This document shows positions 31,820 to 41,498 of a DNA stretch of 46,403 bases, in pieces (position 1 is the stretch's first letter; each line of letters begins with the position of its first letter). The translations under genes and the position numbers were made by a program. The DNA lies in NCBI GenBank assembly GCA_947624865.1, contig CANQMH010000006.1, positions 1-46,403 on the forward strand, read 5' to 3'. Source of the DNA: an uncultured Clostridia bacterium. Lineage in GTDB: Bacteria > Bacillota > Clostridia > Oscillospirales > Acutalibacteraceae. The notes beneath the pieces are model-generated. The model saw nothing but the letters and a program-made list of their open reading frames with translations, did no database searches and was not told where the DNA came from.

Positions 31820-33910
31820 ATGTCAGATTTGGTAATTGTGGAGTCGCCCGCCAAAGCTAAAACAATAAAAAAATATCTCGGAAGCAATTATGAAGTAATT
31901 GCCTCAATGGGACACGTTCGTGATTTGCCAAAAGCGAGATTGAGCGTTGATATAAAAAATAATTTTGCACCTAAATATGAAATTATCAAGGGTAAGGAAA
32001 AGCTTGTAAATGAATTAAAGTCAATGGCTGAAAAAAGTGACAATATTTACCTTGCTACCGACCCCGACCGCGAGGGAGAAGCAATTTCGTGGCATCTTGC
32101 ATATATTCTCGGACTTCCCGATGATTACTGCAAGCGTGTTGAGTTTAACGAGATTACAAAAACAGGCGTTACAAACGGTATGAATAATCCCCGTTCAATT
32201 AATATAGATTTGGTAAATGCGCAGCAGGCAAGACGTATTCTTGACAGACTTGTCGGTTATAAGCTGAGTCCTTTCATTTCGCAAAAAATCAGACGAGGAC
32301 TTTCCGCCGGCCGTGTGCAGTCGGTTGCCGTAAGGATTATTGTTGACAGAGAAGAAGAAATAAGAAAATTCAAGCCTGAAGAATATTGGACAGTTGACGC
32401 AAAATTCATTCCTAAAGGCAGCAGAAAAGCATTCTCCGCAAGCCTTTATTCGGATGCAAACGGAAAAATAAAAATATCAAATCAGGAACAGGCCGATAAG
32501 ATTGAAGCTGACCTTAAAGACGCTGACTATGTTATTACAAAGGTAAAACACGGCACGCGAAAAAAATCTCCTGCTCCGCCGTTTATCACATCAACATTAC
32601 AGCAGGAGGCTTCAAGAAAACTCGGCTTCCAGTCAAGAAGAACCATGAAAGTAGCTCAGGAACTGTATGAAGGAGTAGATATTCAGGGAATGGGCGCAAC
32701 CGGTCTTATAACATATATGAGAACTGACTCGCTCAGAATAAGCAATGTTGCTATAGAAGAAGTAACACAGTTTATAAGCTCGGAATACGGAAGCGAGTAT
32801 TTGCCGCCAAAGCCAAGGTTTTTTAAATCAAGAAACAATGCGCAGGACGGCCACGAGGCAATAAGACCTTCAATGCCAAGTCTTGCACCCGATAAAATCA
32901 AAGACAGTCTTACGTCAGACCAGTATAAGCTCTACAAACTTATCTGGAACAGATTTACGGCATCTCAGATGGCAGACTGTATTCAGAAAACTACTCAGGC
33001 TGATATTGAGGCAAACGGCTATACATTCAAGGCATCAGGCTATTATGTTGATTTTCCGGGATTTACTACACTTTACGTTGAAAGTAAAGACGAAGATGAA
33101 GAAAAGTCATCTCAGCTTCCTCCTTTGGAAAAGAATATGCCTGTTAAATGTAAGGAATTAAAGAAAAACCAGCATTTCACGCAGCCTCCTGCTCGATATA
33201 CCGAAGCTTCTCTCATTAAAGCGCTTGAAGAGTATGGAATCGGCAGACCGTCAACCTATGCCGCAACAATTACGACTATTACGAGCCGTGAGTATGTAAA
33301 GCGCGAGGCTAAAAGTCTTGTTCCTACTGAACTAGGAGAGGTTTCAACAAATCTTATGAAACAAAGATTTCCTAAGATTGTAAATGTCAAATTTACTGCT
33401 CAAATGGAAGAAAACCTTGATATGGTTGAAAACGGTAATGAAGAATGGGGAGAACTTCTCAATGACTTTTACGGAGATTTTGACAAAACTCTAAAAAAAG
33501 CAAAAGCTGATATGGAGGGTGTCAAAATCCAGCTAAAGGAAGATGAAACCGACATAATCTGCGAAAAGTGCGGCAGAAAAATGGTTGTAAAAGTCGGAAG
33601 ATACGGCAAATTTATTGCTTGTCCGGGATATCCTGAATGTCAGAATATTAAAAAATTTGTAGAAAAAACCGGTGTAGTCTGTCCAAAATGCGGCGGAGAT
33701 GTTATTATAAAACACACCAAGACAAAACGTATTTTTTACGGATGCTCAAATTATCCTAAGTGTGATTTTGTAAGCTGGAATGAGCCGGTTAATGAAAGAT
33801 GTCCGCAGTGCGGTGAAATACTCTTTAAGAAAAAGGGTAAAAAGCCTGTTCTTTTCTGCGCAAAAGAAGGATGCGGATATACCAAAAATATCAGTGCGGA
33901 AGAAAAGTAA
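31820..33910 (+). CDS. topA: DNA topoisomerase I
   Basis: A type IA topoisomerase that relaxes negative supercoils. The N-terminal Toprim domain carries VIVESPAKAKTI and the metal triad in TDPDREGEAISWH (80-92). The catalytic tyrosine is Y299 in ITYMRTDS. The C-terminal tail has three Cys4 zinc ribbons (starting CEKCGRKM, CPKCGGDV and CPQCGEIL). Length is 696 aa, full. The ATG at 31820 follows CGGAGG; the stop overlaps the trmFO start by one base. Confidence 0.97.
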   Translation: MSDLVIVESPAKAKTIKKYLGSNYEVIASMGHVRDLPKARLSVDIKNNFAPKYEIIKGKEKLVNELKSMAEKSDNIYLATDPDREGEAISWHLAYILGLPDDYCKRVEFNEITKTGVTNGMNNPRSINIDLVNAQQARRILDRLVGYKLSPFISQKIRRGLSAGRVQSVAVRIIVDREEEIRKFKPEEYWTVDAKFIPKGSRKAFSASLYSDANGKIKISNQEQADKIEADLKDADYVITKVKHGTRKKSPAPPFITSTLQQEASRKLGFQSRRTMKVAQELYEGVDIQGMGATGLITYMRTDSLRISNVAIEEVTQFISSEYGSEYLPPKPRFFKSRNNAQDGHEAIRPSMPSLAPDKIKDSLTSDQYKLYKLIWNRFTASQMADCIQKTTQADIEANGYTFKASGYYVDFPGFTTLYVESKDEDEEKSSQLPPLEKNMPVKCKELKKNQHFTQPPARYTEASLIKALEEYGIGRPSTYAATITTITSREYVKREAKSLVPTELGEVSTNLMKQRFPKIVNVKFTAQMEENLDMVENGNEEWGELLNDFYGDFDKTLKKAKADMEGVKIQLKEDETDIICEKCGRKMVVKVGRYGKFIACPGYPECQNIKKFVEKTGVVCPKCGGDVIIKHTKTKRIFYGCSNYPKCDFVSWNEPVNERCPQCGEILFKKKGKKPVLFCAKEGCGYTKNISAEEK

Positions 33911-35232
33911 TGTATATAAATGTAATAGGTGCAGGACTTGCAGGATGTGAAGCCGCTGTGCAAATTGCTTCAAGAAATATAAAAGTCCGTTTATATGAAA
34001 TGAAGCCTAAAAAACGAACTCCTGCGCATCACACCGATATGTTTGGGGAGCTTGTTTGCTCGAATTCTCTTAAAGCTATGCGTGTTGAAAGTGCAGCAGG
34101 TTTATTAAAGGAAGAGATGCGCCGTCTTGATTCGTTTCTTATGAGGTGCGCCGATAAATGCAGAGTGCCTGCCGGCGGCGCTTTGGCTGTTGACAGAGAA
34201 CTATTTGCTTCATTTGTCACTGAGGAAATCAAAAATAATCCTTTTATTGAAGTAATCAGTGAAGAAATTACTGAAATACCGGACGATTCTGTTACGGTCG
34301 TAGCTACAGGTCCGTTGACTTCCGACTCACTTGCAGATTCAATCAGCAGATTATTCGGTGATTCTCTGTCCTTTTTTGATGCAGCCGCTCCGATCATCAC
34401 TTCTGAAAGTATTGATATGGACTTTGCGTTTTGCGCCTCAAGATATAACAGAGGCGACGACAGCGATTATATTAATTGTCCGATGAATAAAGAAGAATAT
34501 GAATTTTTTTACAATGAGCTTTTGTCTGCGGAACGCGCATCGCTTCATGATTTTGATGTAAGCAATCCAAAAGTATATGAGGGCTGTATGCCTGTTGAGG
34601 TTATGGCACAGCGGGGCGAGGGAACTCTGCGTTTCGGACCTATGAAACCGGTAGGGCTTGTTAATCCGAGAACAGGTCACCGTCCTTGGGCAGTTTTGCA
34701 GCTTCGCAAGGAAAATTCTTCTGGTACTATGTATAATCTTGTAGGGTTTCAGACTAATTTAAAATTTGCAGAACAAAAGCGTGTTTTTTCGCTTATTCCT
34801 GCGCTTCATAATGCTGATTTTGTAAGATACGGAGTTATGCACAGAAATACCTTTATATGCTCTCCAAAGATATTAAATGCTGATTTTTCTGTAAAAGAAA
34901 ATAACACGCTGTTTTTTGCAGGTCAGATCACAGGTGTTGAGGGATATATGGAGTCTGCCTCATCAGGTATTGTTGCAGGTATTAACGCTTGCAGACGACT
35001 GAAAAATAAGCCTTCGCTTGTTTTTCCAAAAGATACAATGATCGGTGCGCTTTGTGCATATATATCTGACCCTACGGTTAAAAAGTTTCAGCCTATGGGT
35101 GCAAATTTCGGCATATTGCCCGAACTTGAAAACCGCCCAAAAGATAAAAAGAAACGCAGTGCTCTTTATGCTGCACGTGCGATAGAAAGTCTTGATAAAT
35201 TTATAGAAAATAACACAGAGGCTTGGGTATGA
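33910..35232 (+). CDS. trmFO: TrmFO, folate-dependent tRNA U54 methyltransferase
   Basis: It makes ribothymidine at tRNA position 54 using methylene-THF and FADH2. The flavin loop GAGLAGCEAA is at the N-terminus, followed by the diagnostic TPAHHTDMFGELVCSNSLKA-type block, and a C-terminal GQITGVEGYMESASSG segment. The ATG at 33910 shares its A with the topA TAA stop. The protein is 440 aa; its stop overlaps plsX by ATGA. Confidence 0.95.
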   Translation: MYINVIGAGLAGCEAAVQIASRNIKVRLYEMKPKKRTPAHHTDMFGELVCSNSLKAMRVESAAGLLKEEMRRLDSFLMRCADKCRVPAGGALAVDRELFASFVTEEIKNNPFIEVISEEITEIPDDSVTVVATGPLTSDSLADSISRLFGDSLSFFDAAAPIITSESIDMDFAFCASRYNRGDDSDYINCPMNKEEYEFFYNELLSAERASLHDFDVSNPKVYEGCMPVEVMAQRGEGTLRFGPMKPVGLVNPRTGHRPWAVLQLRKENSSGTMYNLVGFQTNLKFAEQKRVFSLIPALHNADFVRYGVMHRNTFICSPKILNADFSVKENNTLFFAGQITGVEGYMESASSGIVAGINACRRLKNKPSLVFPKDTMIGALCAYISDPTVKKFQPMGANFGILPELENRPKDKKKRSALYAARAIESLDKFIENNTEAWV

Positions 35233-36209
35233 AAATAATAGTTGATGCTTTCGGCGGAGATTATGCGCCGCTTGAAATAATAAAGGGCTGCGTTGATTCT
35301 GTTAATGAATATAAAGTAAATATTATTCTTACGGGTAATGAAAAATCAATAAGAGAAGTTGCAGAAAAAAACGATCTTTCTCTTAATAATATTGAAATTG
35401 TGAACTGTACTCAGACAATAACTATGGATGACAGCGCAGACTCTGTACTCAAAACCAAAAAAGACAGTTCAATGGCAGTAGGTCTGCGGCTTTTAAACGA
35501 AGATAAGGGTCAGGCTTTTATCAGCGCTGGAAACAGCGGAGCTTTATGTATGGGAGCAACGCTAGGAATCAAGAGAATCAAGGGAATAAAACGTCCTGCG
35601 TTTTCTCCTGTTTTACCGTCTGAAAGCGGATTTTTTATGCTTATGGACGGAGGAGCAAATATTGACTGTCGTCCTGAAATGCTTTATCAATTTGCTGTTA
35701 TGGGTTCGGTTTATATGGAAAAAGTAATGGGAGTAAATAAACCGAAAATCGGACTTGCAAATGTAGGGACTGAATCACATAAAGGCAACGAGTTATATCA
35801 GTCTACTTACGAGTTGCTTTCAAACAGTAATCTGAATTTTACGGGCAATATAGAAGGCCGTGATATTCCGAAAGGTATTTGTGATGTAATCGTATGTGAC
35901 GGATTTACGGGAAATCTTATATTAAAAACCTATGAAGGCGTTGCAATTACCCTTATGAAACAGATTAAGCATATGTTTGCAGATAGTGTAAAAGGCAAGC
36001 TTGCTGCTTCGCTTGTAATGAAAGACCTTAAATTTATGAAAGCACATTTTGATTACAACGCATATGGGGGTGCGCCTATTTTAGGAACTTCAAAACCTGT
36101 TTTCAAAGCTCACGGTGACTCAAAGGCAAGAACAGTTAAAAATGCAATTCGTTTGTCAATTGACTATGTAAATGCTAATGCAATTGAAGAAATATCTTCT
36201 TCATTATAA
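35229..36209 (+). CDS. plsX: Phosphate acyltransferase PlsX
   Basis: PlsX converts acyl-ACP to acyl-phosphate for phospholipid synthesis with PlsY. Visible are the N-terminal VDAFGGDYAP, SAGNSGALCMGA, MDGGANIDCRPE and VGTESHKGNELY, and a C-terminal NYGGAP-like segment (YNAYGGAPILG). The ATG at 35229 overlaps the trmFO stop. Length is 326 aa. In many Firmicutes plsX is followed by fab genes and acpP; here rnc comes directly after it. Confidence 0.95.
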   Translation: MKIIVDAFGGDYAPLEIIKGCVDSVNEYKVNIILTGNEKSIREVAEKNDLSLNNIEIVNCTQTITMDDSADSVLKTKKDSSMAVGLRLLNEDKGQAFISAGNSGALCMGATLGIKRIKGIKRPAFSPVLPSESGFFMLMDGGANIDCRPEMLYQFAVMGSVYMEKVMGVNKPKIGLANVGTESHKGNELYQSTYELLSNSNLNFTGNIEGRDIPKGICDVIVCDGFTGNLILKTYEGVAITLMKQIKHMFADSVKGKLAASLVMKDLKFMKAHFDYNAYGGAPILGTSKPVFKAHGDSKARTVKNAIRLSIDYVNANAIEEISSSL

Positions 36210-36229
36210 ATTATTTAGGAGCCGAAAAA

Positions 36230-36907
36230 ATGGATGATTTACAAAACAAAATCGGTTATTATTTTAAGAATAAAGATTTGCTTAGAGAATCGCTTACTCA
36301 TTCATCATATGCAAATGAGCATAAGTCACAACATTTAAAATATAATGAACGTCTTGAATTTTTGGGTGATTCAGTTCTCTCGTTTGTTGTATCAGACTAT
36401 ATTTTCAAGAATTGTCCCAATCTGCCTGAAGGTGAGCTTACTAAGCTTCGGGCATCTCTTGTATGTGAAAAAACACTTTTTGAATTTGCAAAAAAAATCA
36501 ATTTAGGCAAGTATTTGTTTTTCAGCAAAGGCGAACAAATTAACGGAGGCGCAGAACGTCCTTCAATTTTGGCCGACGCTTTTGAAGCGTTGATTGCGGC
36601 AATTTATATTGACGGCGGAATATCGAACGCTTCAAAATTCATTTTAAATTTTATTATTCCTGCTATAAAAAATTCGAGAGTTAATAAACTTAAAGATTAC
36701 AAGACAACCTTACAGGAAATAATTCAGAAAAATCCCGGTGAAATGATTGAATATGTTTTAATTAATGAAAGCGGCCCGCCTCATAATAAACATTTTGTTG
36801 TTGAAGTTCATTTAAACAGCAACGTAATCGGCAAAGGCGGCGGCAGAAGTAAAAAAGAAGCCGAACAGCAGGCTGCACGAGAGGCTTTGGAGCTGATGGG
36901 ATATTAA
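36230..36907 (+). CDS. rnc: Ribonuclease III
   Basis: RNase III cuts double-stranded RNA in rRNA and mRNA maturation. The catalytic signature ERLEFLGDSVL (40-50) contains E44 and D47, and a second acidic segment is DAFEALIAAIY. Residues about 155-225 form the dsRNA-binding domain ending SKKEAEQQAAREALELMG. Length is 225 aa. The ATG at 36230 follows AGGAG. Its stop overlaps the proposed start of the radical SAM gene. Confidence 0.96.
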   Translation: MDDLQNKIGYYFKNKDLLRESLTHSSYANEHKSQHLKYNERLEFLGDSVLSFVVSDYIFKNCPNLPEGELTKLRASLVCEKTLFEFAKKINLGKYLFFSKGEQINGGAERPSILADAFEALIAAIYIDGGISNASKFILNFIIPAIKNSRVNKLKDYKTTLQEIIQKNPGEMIEYVLINESGPPHNKHFVVEVHLNSNVIGKGGGRSKKEAEQQAAREALELMGY

Positions 36908-37895
36908 TAAACACAGTAATATTTCAATTTTTATACCGCACAACGGTTGTCCGCATCAATGCAGTTTTTGCAATCAAAAGAATATTACAGGGCAGTCTTA
37001 TCAGCCTGATGAAAACGATGTAATTTCAACGCTTGACAAAGCTGTTGATGACCTTAAAGAAAAAGCGAAGAATTGTGAAATTGCTTTTTTCGGTGGCAGT
37101 TTTACTGCAATCGACAGAGACTATATGCTCAGACTGCTTAATGCTGTTAAGCCGTACATCGGCAGATTTTCAGGTATAAGAATTTCTACACGCCCAGATT
37201 ATATAGACGAAGAAATTCTTGAAATATTGAAAACGTACCGCGTCACGTCAATCGAGCTTGGCGCACAGTCAATGGATGATATTGTTTTGACTGCAAATAA
37301 CAGAGGTCATAACTCTTCAGATGTTGTAAAGGCATCAAAATTAATAAAAAAATACGGTTTTTCGCTTGGTTTGCAAATGATGACAGGACTATATGCTTCC
37401 AATATTGAAAAAGATATTTATACGGCTGAAAAATTTATTGAGTTAAAGCCCGATACGGTCAGAATTTATCCTACCGTAATAATGAAAGATACAGAACTTG
37501 CGAAGCTTTATTTAAGCGGTCAATTCAAGCCATATTCACTTGAACGATCGGTTGATCTTTGTTCAAAACTTATTGAAATGTTTGAGAAGAATAATATAAA
37601 AATAATCAGGCTTGGACTTCATTATTCAGACAGCCTTATAAATAACAGTCTGGCAGATAATTACCATCCTGCCTTTAAAGAACTTTGTGAAAACAGAATA
37701 TTTTTAAATTCCTTTCTTGATAAGGTTGAAACAGTAAATCAAAAATCTGGATTTACAGTGTATATTAATGAAAAATCTTTATCAAAATTTGTCGGTCAAA
37801 AGAAAGAAAATATACATAAATTAAATCAATTGGGATATAATTTTAAAATTAATTTTGACAATACGCTTGGAAAATATGATTTATATATAAAATAG
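36903..37895 (+). CDS. Radical SAM protein (Elp3-like/YhcC-type), non-ATG start
   Basis: A 330-residue radical SAM enzyme of unknown substrate. The frame contains the cluster motif C16-x3-C20-x2-C23 in HNGCPHQCSFCNQK, then FFGGSFTAI and STRPDYIDEEIL, typical of the COG1243/Elp3-like group found beside rnc and smc in Clostridia. The frame is closed by a stop at 36894-36896, and no ATG, GTG or TTG occurs between it and the cysteines. The first usable codon is ATT at 36903, ten bases after GGAG (36889-36892), giving MNKHSNISIFIPH, which fits where relatives begin. The first in-frame ATG (37125) would delete the FeS site. A base change or error at the start is possible. Confidence 0.8.
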   Translation: MNKHSNISIFIPHNGCPHQCSFCNQKNITGQSYQPDENDVISTLDKAVDDLKEKAKNCEIAFFGGSFTAIDRDYMLRLLNAVKPYIGRFSGIRISTRPDYIDEEILEILKTYRVTSIELGAQSMDDIVLTANNRGHNSSDVVKASKLIKKYGFSLGLQMMTGLYASNIEKDIYTAEKFIELKPDTVRIYPTVIMKDTELAKLYLSGQFKPYSLERSVDLCSKLIEMFEKNNIKIIRLGLHYSDSLINNSLADNYHPAFKELCENRIFLNSFLDKVETVNQKSGFTVYINEKSLSKFVGQKKENIHKLNQLGYNFKINFDNTLGKYDLYIK

Positions 37896-37906
37896 GGGTT
37901 TTTTTA

Positions 37907-40900
37907 ATGCGCTTAAAATCACTGGAAGTGCAGGGATTTAAAACTTTTCCCGATAAAACTAAATTATCTTTTGAAAAAGGAATAACCTCTGTTGTCGGGC
38001 CAAACGGTTCAGGCAAGAGTAATATAAGCGACGCCATACGCTGGGTGCTTGGTGAGCAGTCGCCTAAAAGCCTGCGCTGCTCAAAGATGGAAGACGTTGT
38101 TTTTAACGGTACCGACAAGCGAAAAAGACAGGGCTATGCCGAGGTTACTCTTAATATTGACAACTCAGACCGTCTGCTTGACTTTAACGGTGATGAAATA
38201 GCGGTTACACGACGTTATTACAGAAGCGGAGAGAGCGAGTATTTAATAAATAAGGCTGCTGTAAGGCTTAAAGATGTTAACGAGCTGTTTATGGATACAG
38301 GACTCGGACGTGACGGATATTCAATAATCGGGCAGGGAAAAATAGACAGCATTGTATCTTCAAAAAGTGAGGACAGACGTGAAATTTTTGAAGAAGCAGC
38401 AGGAATTTCAAGATACAGATACAGAAAAATAGAAGCTGAACGAAAGCTTAAAAATACCGAAGACAATCTTCTCAGACTTCGTGATATAGTAACAGAGCTT
38501 GAAGAACGCGTTGAACCTTTACATAAGCAGTCCGAAAAAGCACAGAAATTTTTAAAATATTCAGAAGAAAAGCAAGGCCTTGAAATAGCACTTTGGCTGC
38601 TTACTCTTGATAAATCGCAGAGAGATTTAAAATTACAGGACGAAAAAATTTCAATTGCAAAATCTCAGTACGAGGACGCTGAAAAGGCGCTTTTCGATAT
38701 TCAGACTGAAACCGAAGAAATATATCGTAAAAACGGACAGTTTTCCTCCAAAATAGAAGAAATAAGGCAGCAAATCTCAGAAATTGATTCGCAAATAGCT
38801 GATAAACGCTCACTTGTTTCTGTTTCAGAAAACGATATACTTCACAACAACGAGAATATAGAGAGAATTCAAAATGAAATTCTTCAGGCCTCACAAAACG
38901 CAGATGAGCTTGAGGAGAAAATAGCTCAAAAACAGGAAAAAATTGCGATTCTTGATGCTGAAATAATTGAAAAACAGAAAAAGTATTCAGGGCTTTCGGA
39001 AAAACTCAATATAATTAATCTTGATTCAAGCAAAAGCGGAGATTTATTGCAGGAAATAACCGCCGAATTGTCAGTATTGACTTCAAAATCCGCCGACGCA
39101 AGAGTTATAGATATGACATCAGAAAGCACTATTAACGAGCTTAATGCGAGAATTAATGCTTTAAATGAGTCTGATGAAGAAAGAAAGATAAAAATCAAAG
39201 AACTTTCTGAAATCAATGCAGATTATGAGAAGAATATCCAAATATTTGAGAGTGAAATTAATTCACTCAATAATTCTATTGAGGGACTTCAGTTAAAACT
39301 TTCATCTAAAGAAAAGAAGAAAAACGAACTTAAAGAAGAGAGTGAAAGACTGCTTCTTGATGTTAAAGAGCATTTACGAAAAATCTCGTTTCTTGAAAAT
39401 CTTGAGAGAAATTTTGAAGGATTTTCAAAGAGCGTAAAATCAGTTGTAAATGCTTCAAAAAGCGGAAAAGTACGTGGAATATGCGGTCCTGTTTCACGTG
39501 TTATATCGGTTCCGTCAGAATACGGAGTTGCCGTTGAAACAGCATTGGGTGCTGCAATGCAAAACATTGTTGTAAATACGGACGAAGATGCAAAACAGGC
39601 AATACGATACCTCAAATCTATTGACGGCGGCAGAGCAACCTTTCTTCCGCTTAATACCATAAAACCGCGGGAACTTAAAGAAAACGGACTTGATGATTGT
39701 TACGGATTTGTCGGAATTGCCGCTGAACTTTGTTCTTGTGAAGAAAAATATAGAGGAATACTCTATTCTTTGCTTGGAAAAATAGTTATTGCAGAGGATT
39801 TGAACAGCGCAGTTGCAATAGCTAAAAAATATTCATACAGATTTAAAATAGTAACTCTTGACGGACAGGTAGTAAACGCAGGAGGTTCACTTACAGGCGG
39901 CTCGCTTAACAAAAACACAGGCTTGCTCAGCCGCGCCTCTGAGATTAATTCTCTTAAAAAACAGACTGCTGTATTGCAGGAAAAGGCAAAGACCTCTGAA
40001 GCTTTAAGCAGCAGGATTTCACAGGAATATGCCGCAATTGAAGCCGATTTACTCGGAACACAGGCTGAATTGTCAAATAAACAGCATGAGCTTGTTCGCT
40101 TGCAGGCTGAAAAACGCGCTTGCGAGAATGAAATCAGTAATGCGGAATTAATGCTGCAAAATGATAAAAATGAAATTATTGAGTGTAAAAACAGAATTGA
40201 ATCGCTTAAATTAAGCAGCAAGCAGGCTAAGGAACAGCTTGCAGAGCTTAATATAAAAATTGCCGAGGCTGAAGAGAAAGTCAATTCAATTACCGGCAGC
40301 AGAACCGAACTTACAAAGAAAAGAGAGGAATTAACCTCACTTTTGCAAAGTGTACGGCTTGAAATCGTGACTGCGCAAAAGGATATTGACGTTCTTAATT
40401 CCGAAATTGTTTTTGCAAGAAATTCGGGTTCTGACAACGACGAAAAAAAGGCAAAATTAAGCAAACAAATATCTGATATAAATGAAATGACGCTAAATAA
40501 AGAAAATCAGATTTCTGATTTAAAAGCTGAAATTGATGTTCTTTTAAATTCTCAGAACACATTAAATGAAAAAATTAATTCTATAAATGAGCAAAGAAAT
40601 TTGCTCGAAAAAAGAAGCGTTGAAATCCGTTCAGCGGAGCGCGATAAGACCGCTGAAAGGGAAACCTCGGGCAGAGAGCTTGCAAGGCTTGAGGAGCGTA
40701 AAATCAATATTCAAAAGCAGTATGATGACATTATTTCAAAGCTTTGGGAAGAATACGAGCTAACAAAGCGTGAGGCTGAGGAAACAGCTATTGAAATTGA
40801 GGATTCATCAAAAGCTCAAAAACGGCTCAACGAGCTTAAACAGAGCATAAAATCTCTCGGAAATGTAAATGTTGCAGCTATTGAAGAATATAAAGAGGTG

Positions 40901-41482
40901 TCTGAGCGTTATGAGTTTATGAGCGCTCAGGTCAGTGATGTTGAAAAATCAAAGAAAGAGATTGAGCGGCTTATAACAGACCTTACAAAACAGATGAAAG
41001 AAGTATTTGTTGAAAGCTTTGACCAGATAAACAAAAATTTCACATATACGTTTAAGGAGCTTTTCGGCGGCGGTACGGCGTCATTGTCACTATCTGACCC
41101 TGAAAATATTCTTACAAGCGGAATTGATATTCTTGTTCATCCTCCGGGAAAAATTGTAGTACATCTTGACGCATTATCCGGAGGCGAAAAAGCACTTGTT
41201 GCAATTGCACTGTATTTTGCTATAATGAAAGTAAGACCTGCTCCTTTCTGCGTAATGGATGAAATTGAAGCTGCGCTTGACGATGTTAATGTTTACAGAT
41301 TTGCAAGCTACCTGCGCAGACTCACTGAAAATACTCAGTTTATTTTAATTACGCACAGAAGAGGCACAATGGAAGAGGCTGACGTCCTCTATGGAGTTAC
41401 TATGCAGGACGAGGGAATTTCAAAACTCTTAGAGCTTCGTTCGACAGAAATTGCTTCTAAACTCGGAATAGAATCAAAGTAA
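37907..41482 (+). CDS. smc: Chromosome segregation protein SMC
   Basis: SMC organises and segregates the chromosome as a dimer with ScpA and ScpB. The 1191-aa protein has the N-terminal ATPase half with Walker A GPNGSGKS (31-38) and the RCSKMEDVVFNG region, a long coiled coil, the hinge (about 520-640, GICGPVSRVI and the GALGAAM region), a second coiled coil, then the C-terminal half with the ABC signature LSGGEKAL (near 1088) and Walker B CVMDEIEAALDD (near 1114). The ATG at 37907 follows AGGGG. The smc-ftsY pairing is widely conserved. Confidence 0.97.
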   Translation: MRLKSLEVQGFKTFPDKTKLSFEKGITSVVGPNGSGKSNISDAIRWVLGEQSPKSLRCSKMEDVVFNGTDKRKRQGYAEVTLNIDNSDRLLDFNGDEIAVTRRYYRSGESEYLINKAAVRLKDVNELFMDTGLGRDGYSIIGQGKIDSIVSSKSEDRREIFEEAAGISRYRYRKIEAERKLKNTEDNLLRLRDIVTELEERVEPLHKQSEKAQKFLKYSEEKQGLEIALWLLTLDKSQRDLKLQDEKISIAKSQYEDAEKALFDIQTETEEIYRKNGQFSSKIEEIRQQISEIDSQIADKRSLVSVSENDILHNNENIERIQNEILQASQNADELEEKIAQKQEKIAILDAEIIEKQKKYSGLSEKLNIINLDSSKSGDLLQEITAELSVLTSKSADARVIDMTSESTINELNARINALNESDEERKIKIKELSEINADYEKNIQIFESEINSLNNSIEGLQLKLSSKEKKKNELKEESERLLLDVKEHLRKISFLENLERNFEGFSKSVKSVVNASKSGKVRGICGPVSRVISVPSEYGVAVETALGAAMQNIVVNTDEDAKQAIRYLKSIDGGRATFLPLNTIKPRELKENGLDDCYGFVGIAAELCSCEEKYRGILYSLLGKIVIAEDLNSAVAIAKKYSYRFKIVTLDGQVVNAGGSLTGGSLNKNTGLLSRASEINSLKKQTAVLQEKAKTSEALSSRISQEYAAIEADLLGTQAELSNKQHELVRLQAEKRACENEISNAELMLQNDKNEIIECKNRIESLKLSSKQAKEQLAELNIKIAEAEEKVNSITGSRTELTKKREELTSLLQSVRLEIVTAQKDIDVLNSEIVFARNSGSDNDEKKAKLSKQISDINEMTLNKENQISDLKAEIDVLLNSQNTLNEKINSINEQRNLLEKRSVEIRSAERDKTAERETSGRELARLEERKINIQKQYDDIISKLWEEYELTKREAEETAIEIEDSSKAQKRLNELKQSIKSLGNVNVAAIEEYKEVSERYEFMSAQVSDVEKSKKEIERLITDLTKQMKEVFVESFDQINKNFTYTFKELFGGGTASLSLSDPENILTSGIDILVHPPGKIVVHLDALSGGEKALVAIALYFAIMKVRPAPFCVMDEIEAALDDVNVYRFASYLRRLTENTQFILITHRRGTMEEADVLYGVTMQDEGISKLLELRSTEIASKLGIESK

Positions 41483-41498
41483 GCAAAGGACTGAAATT

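Noticed and set aside
36230..37895. Programmed frameshift joining rnc to the radical SAM gene
   Set aside because: RNase III ends at the normal length after its dsRNA-binding domain, there is no slippery run at the junction, and fusion of these families is not known to me.
39763..40464. Long minus-strand open frames opposite smc, ftsY and others
   Set aside because: They mirror strongly conserved genes on the other strand, are Ser/Phe-rich as antisense frames of Glu/Lys-rich coiled coils usually are, and have no ribosome sites.
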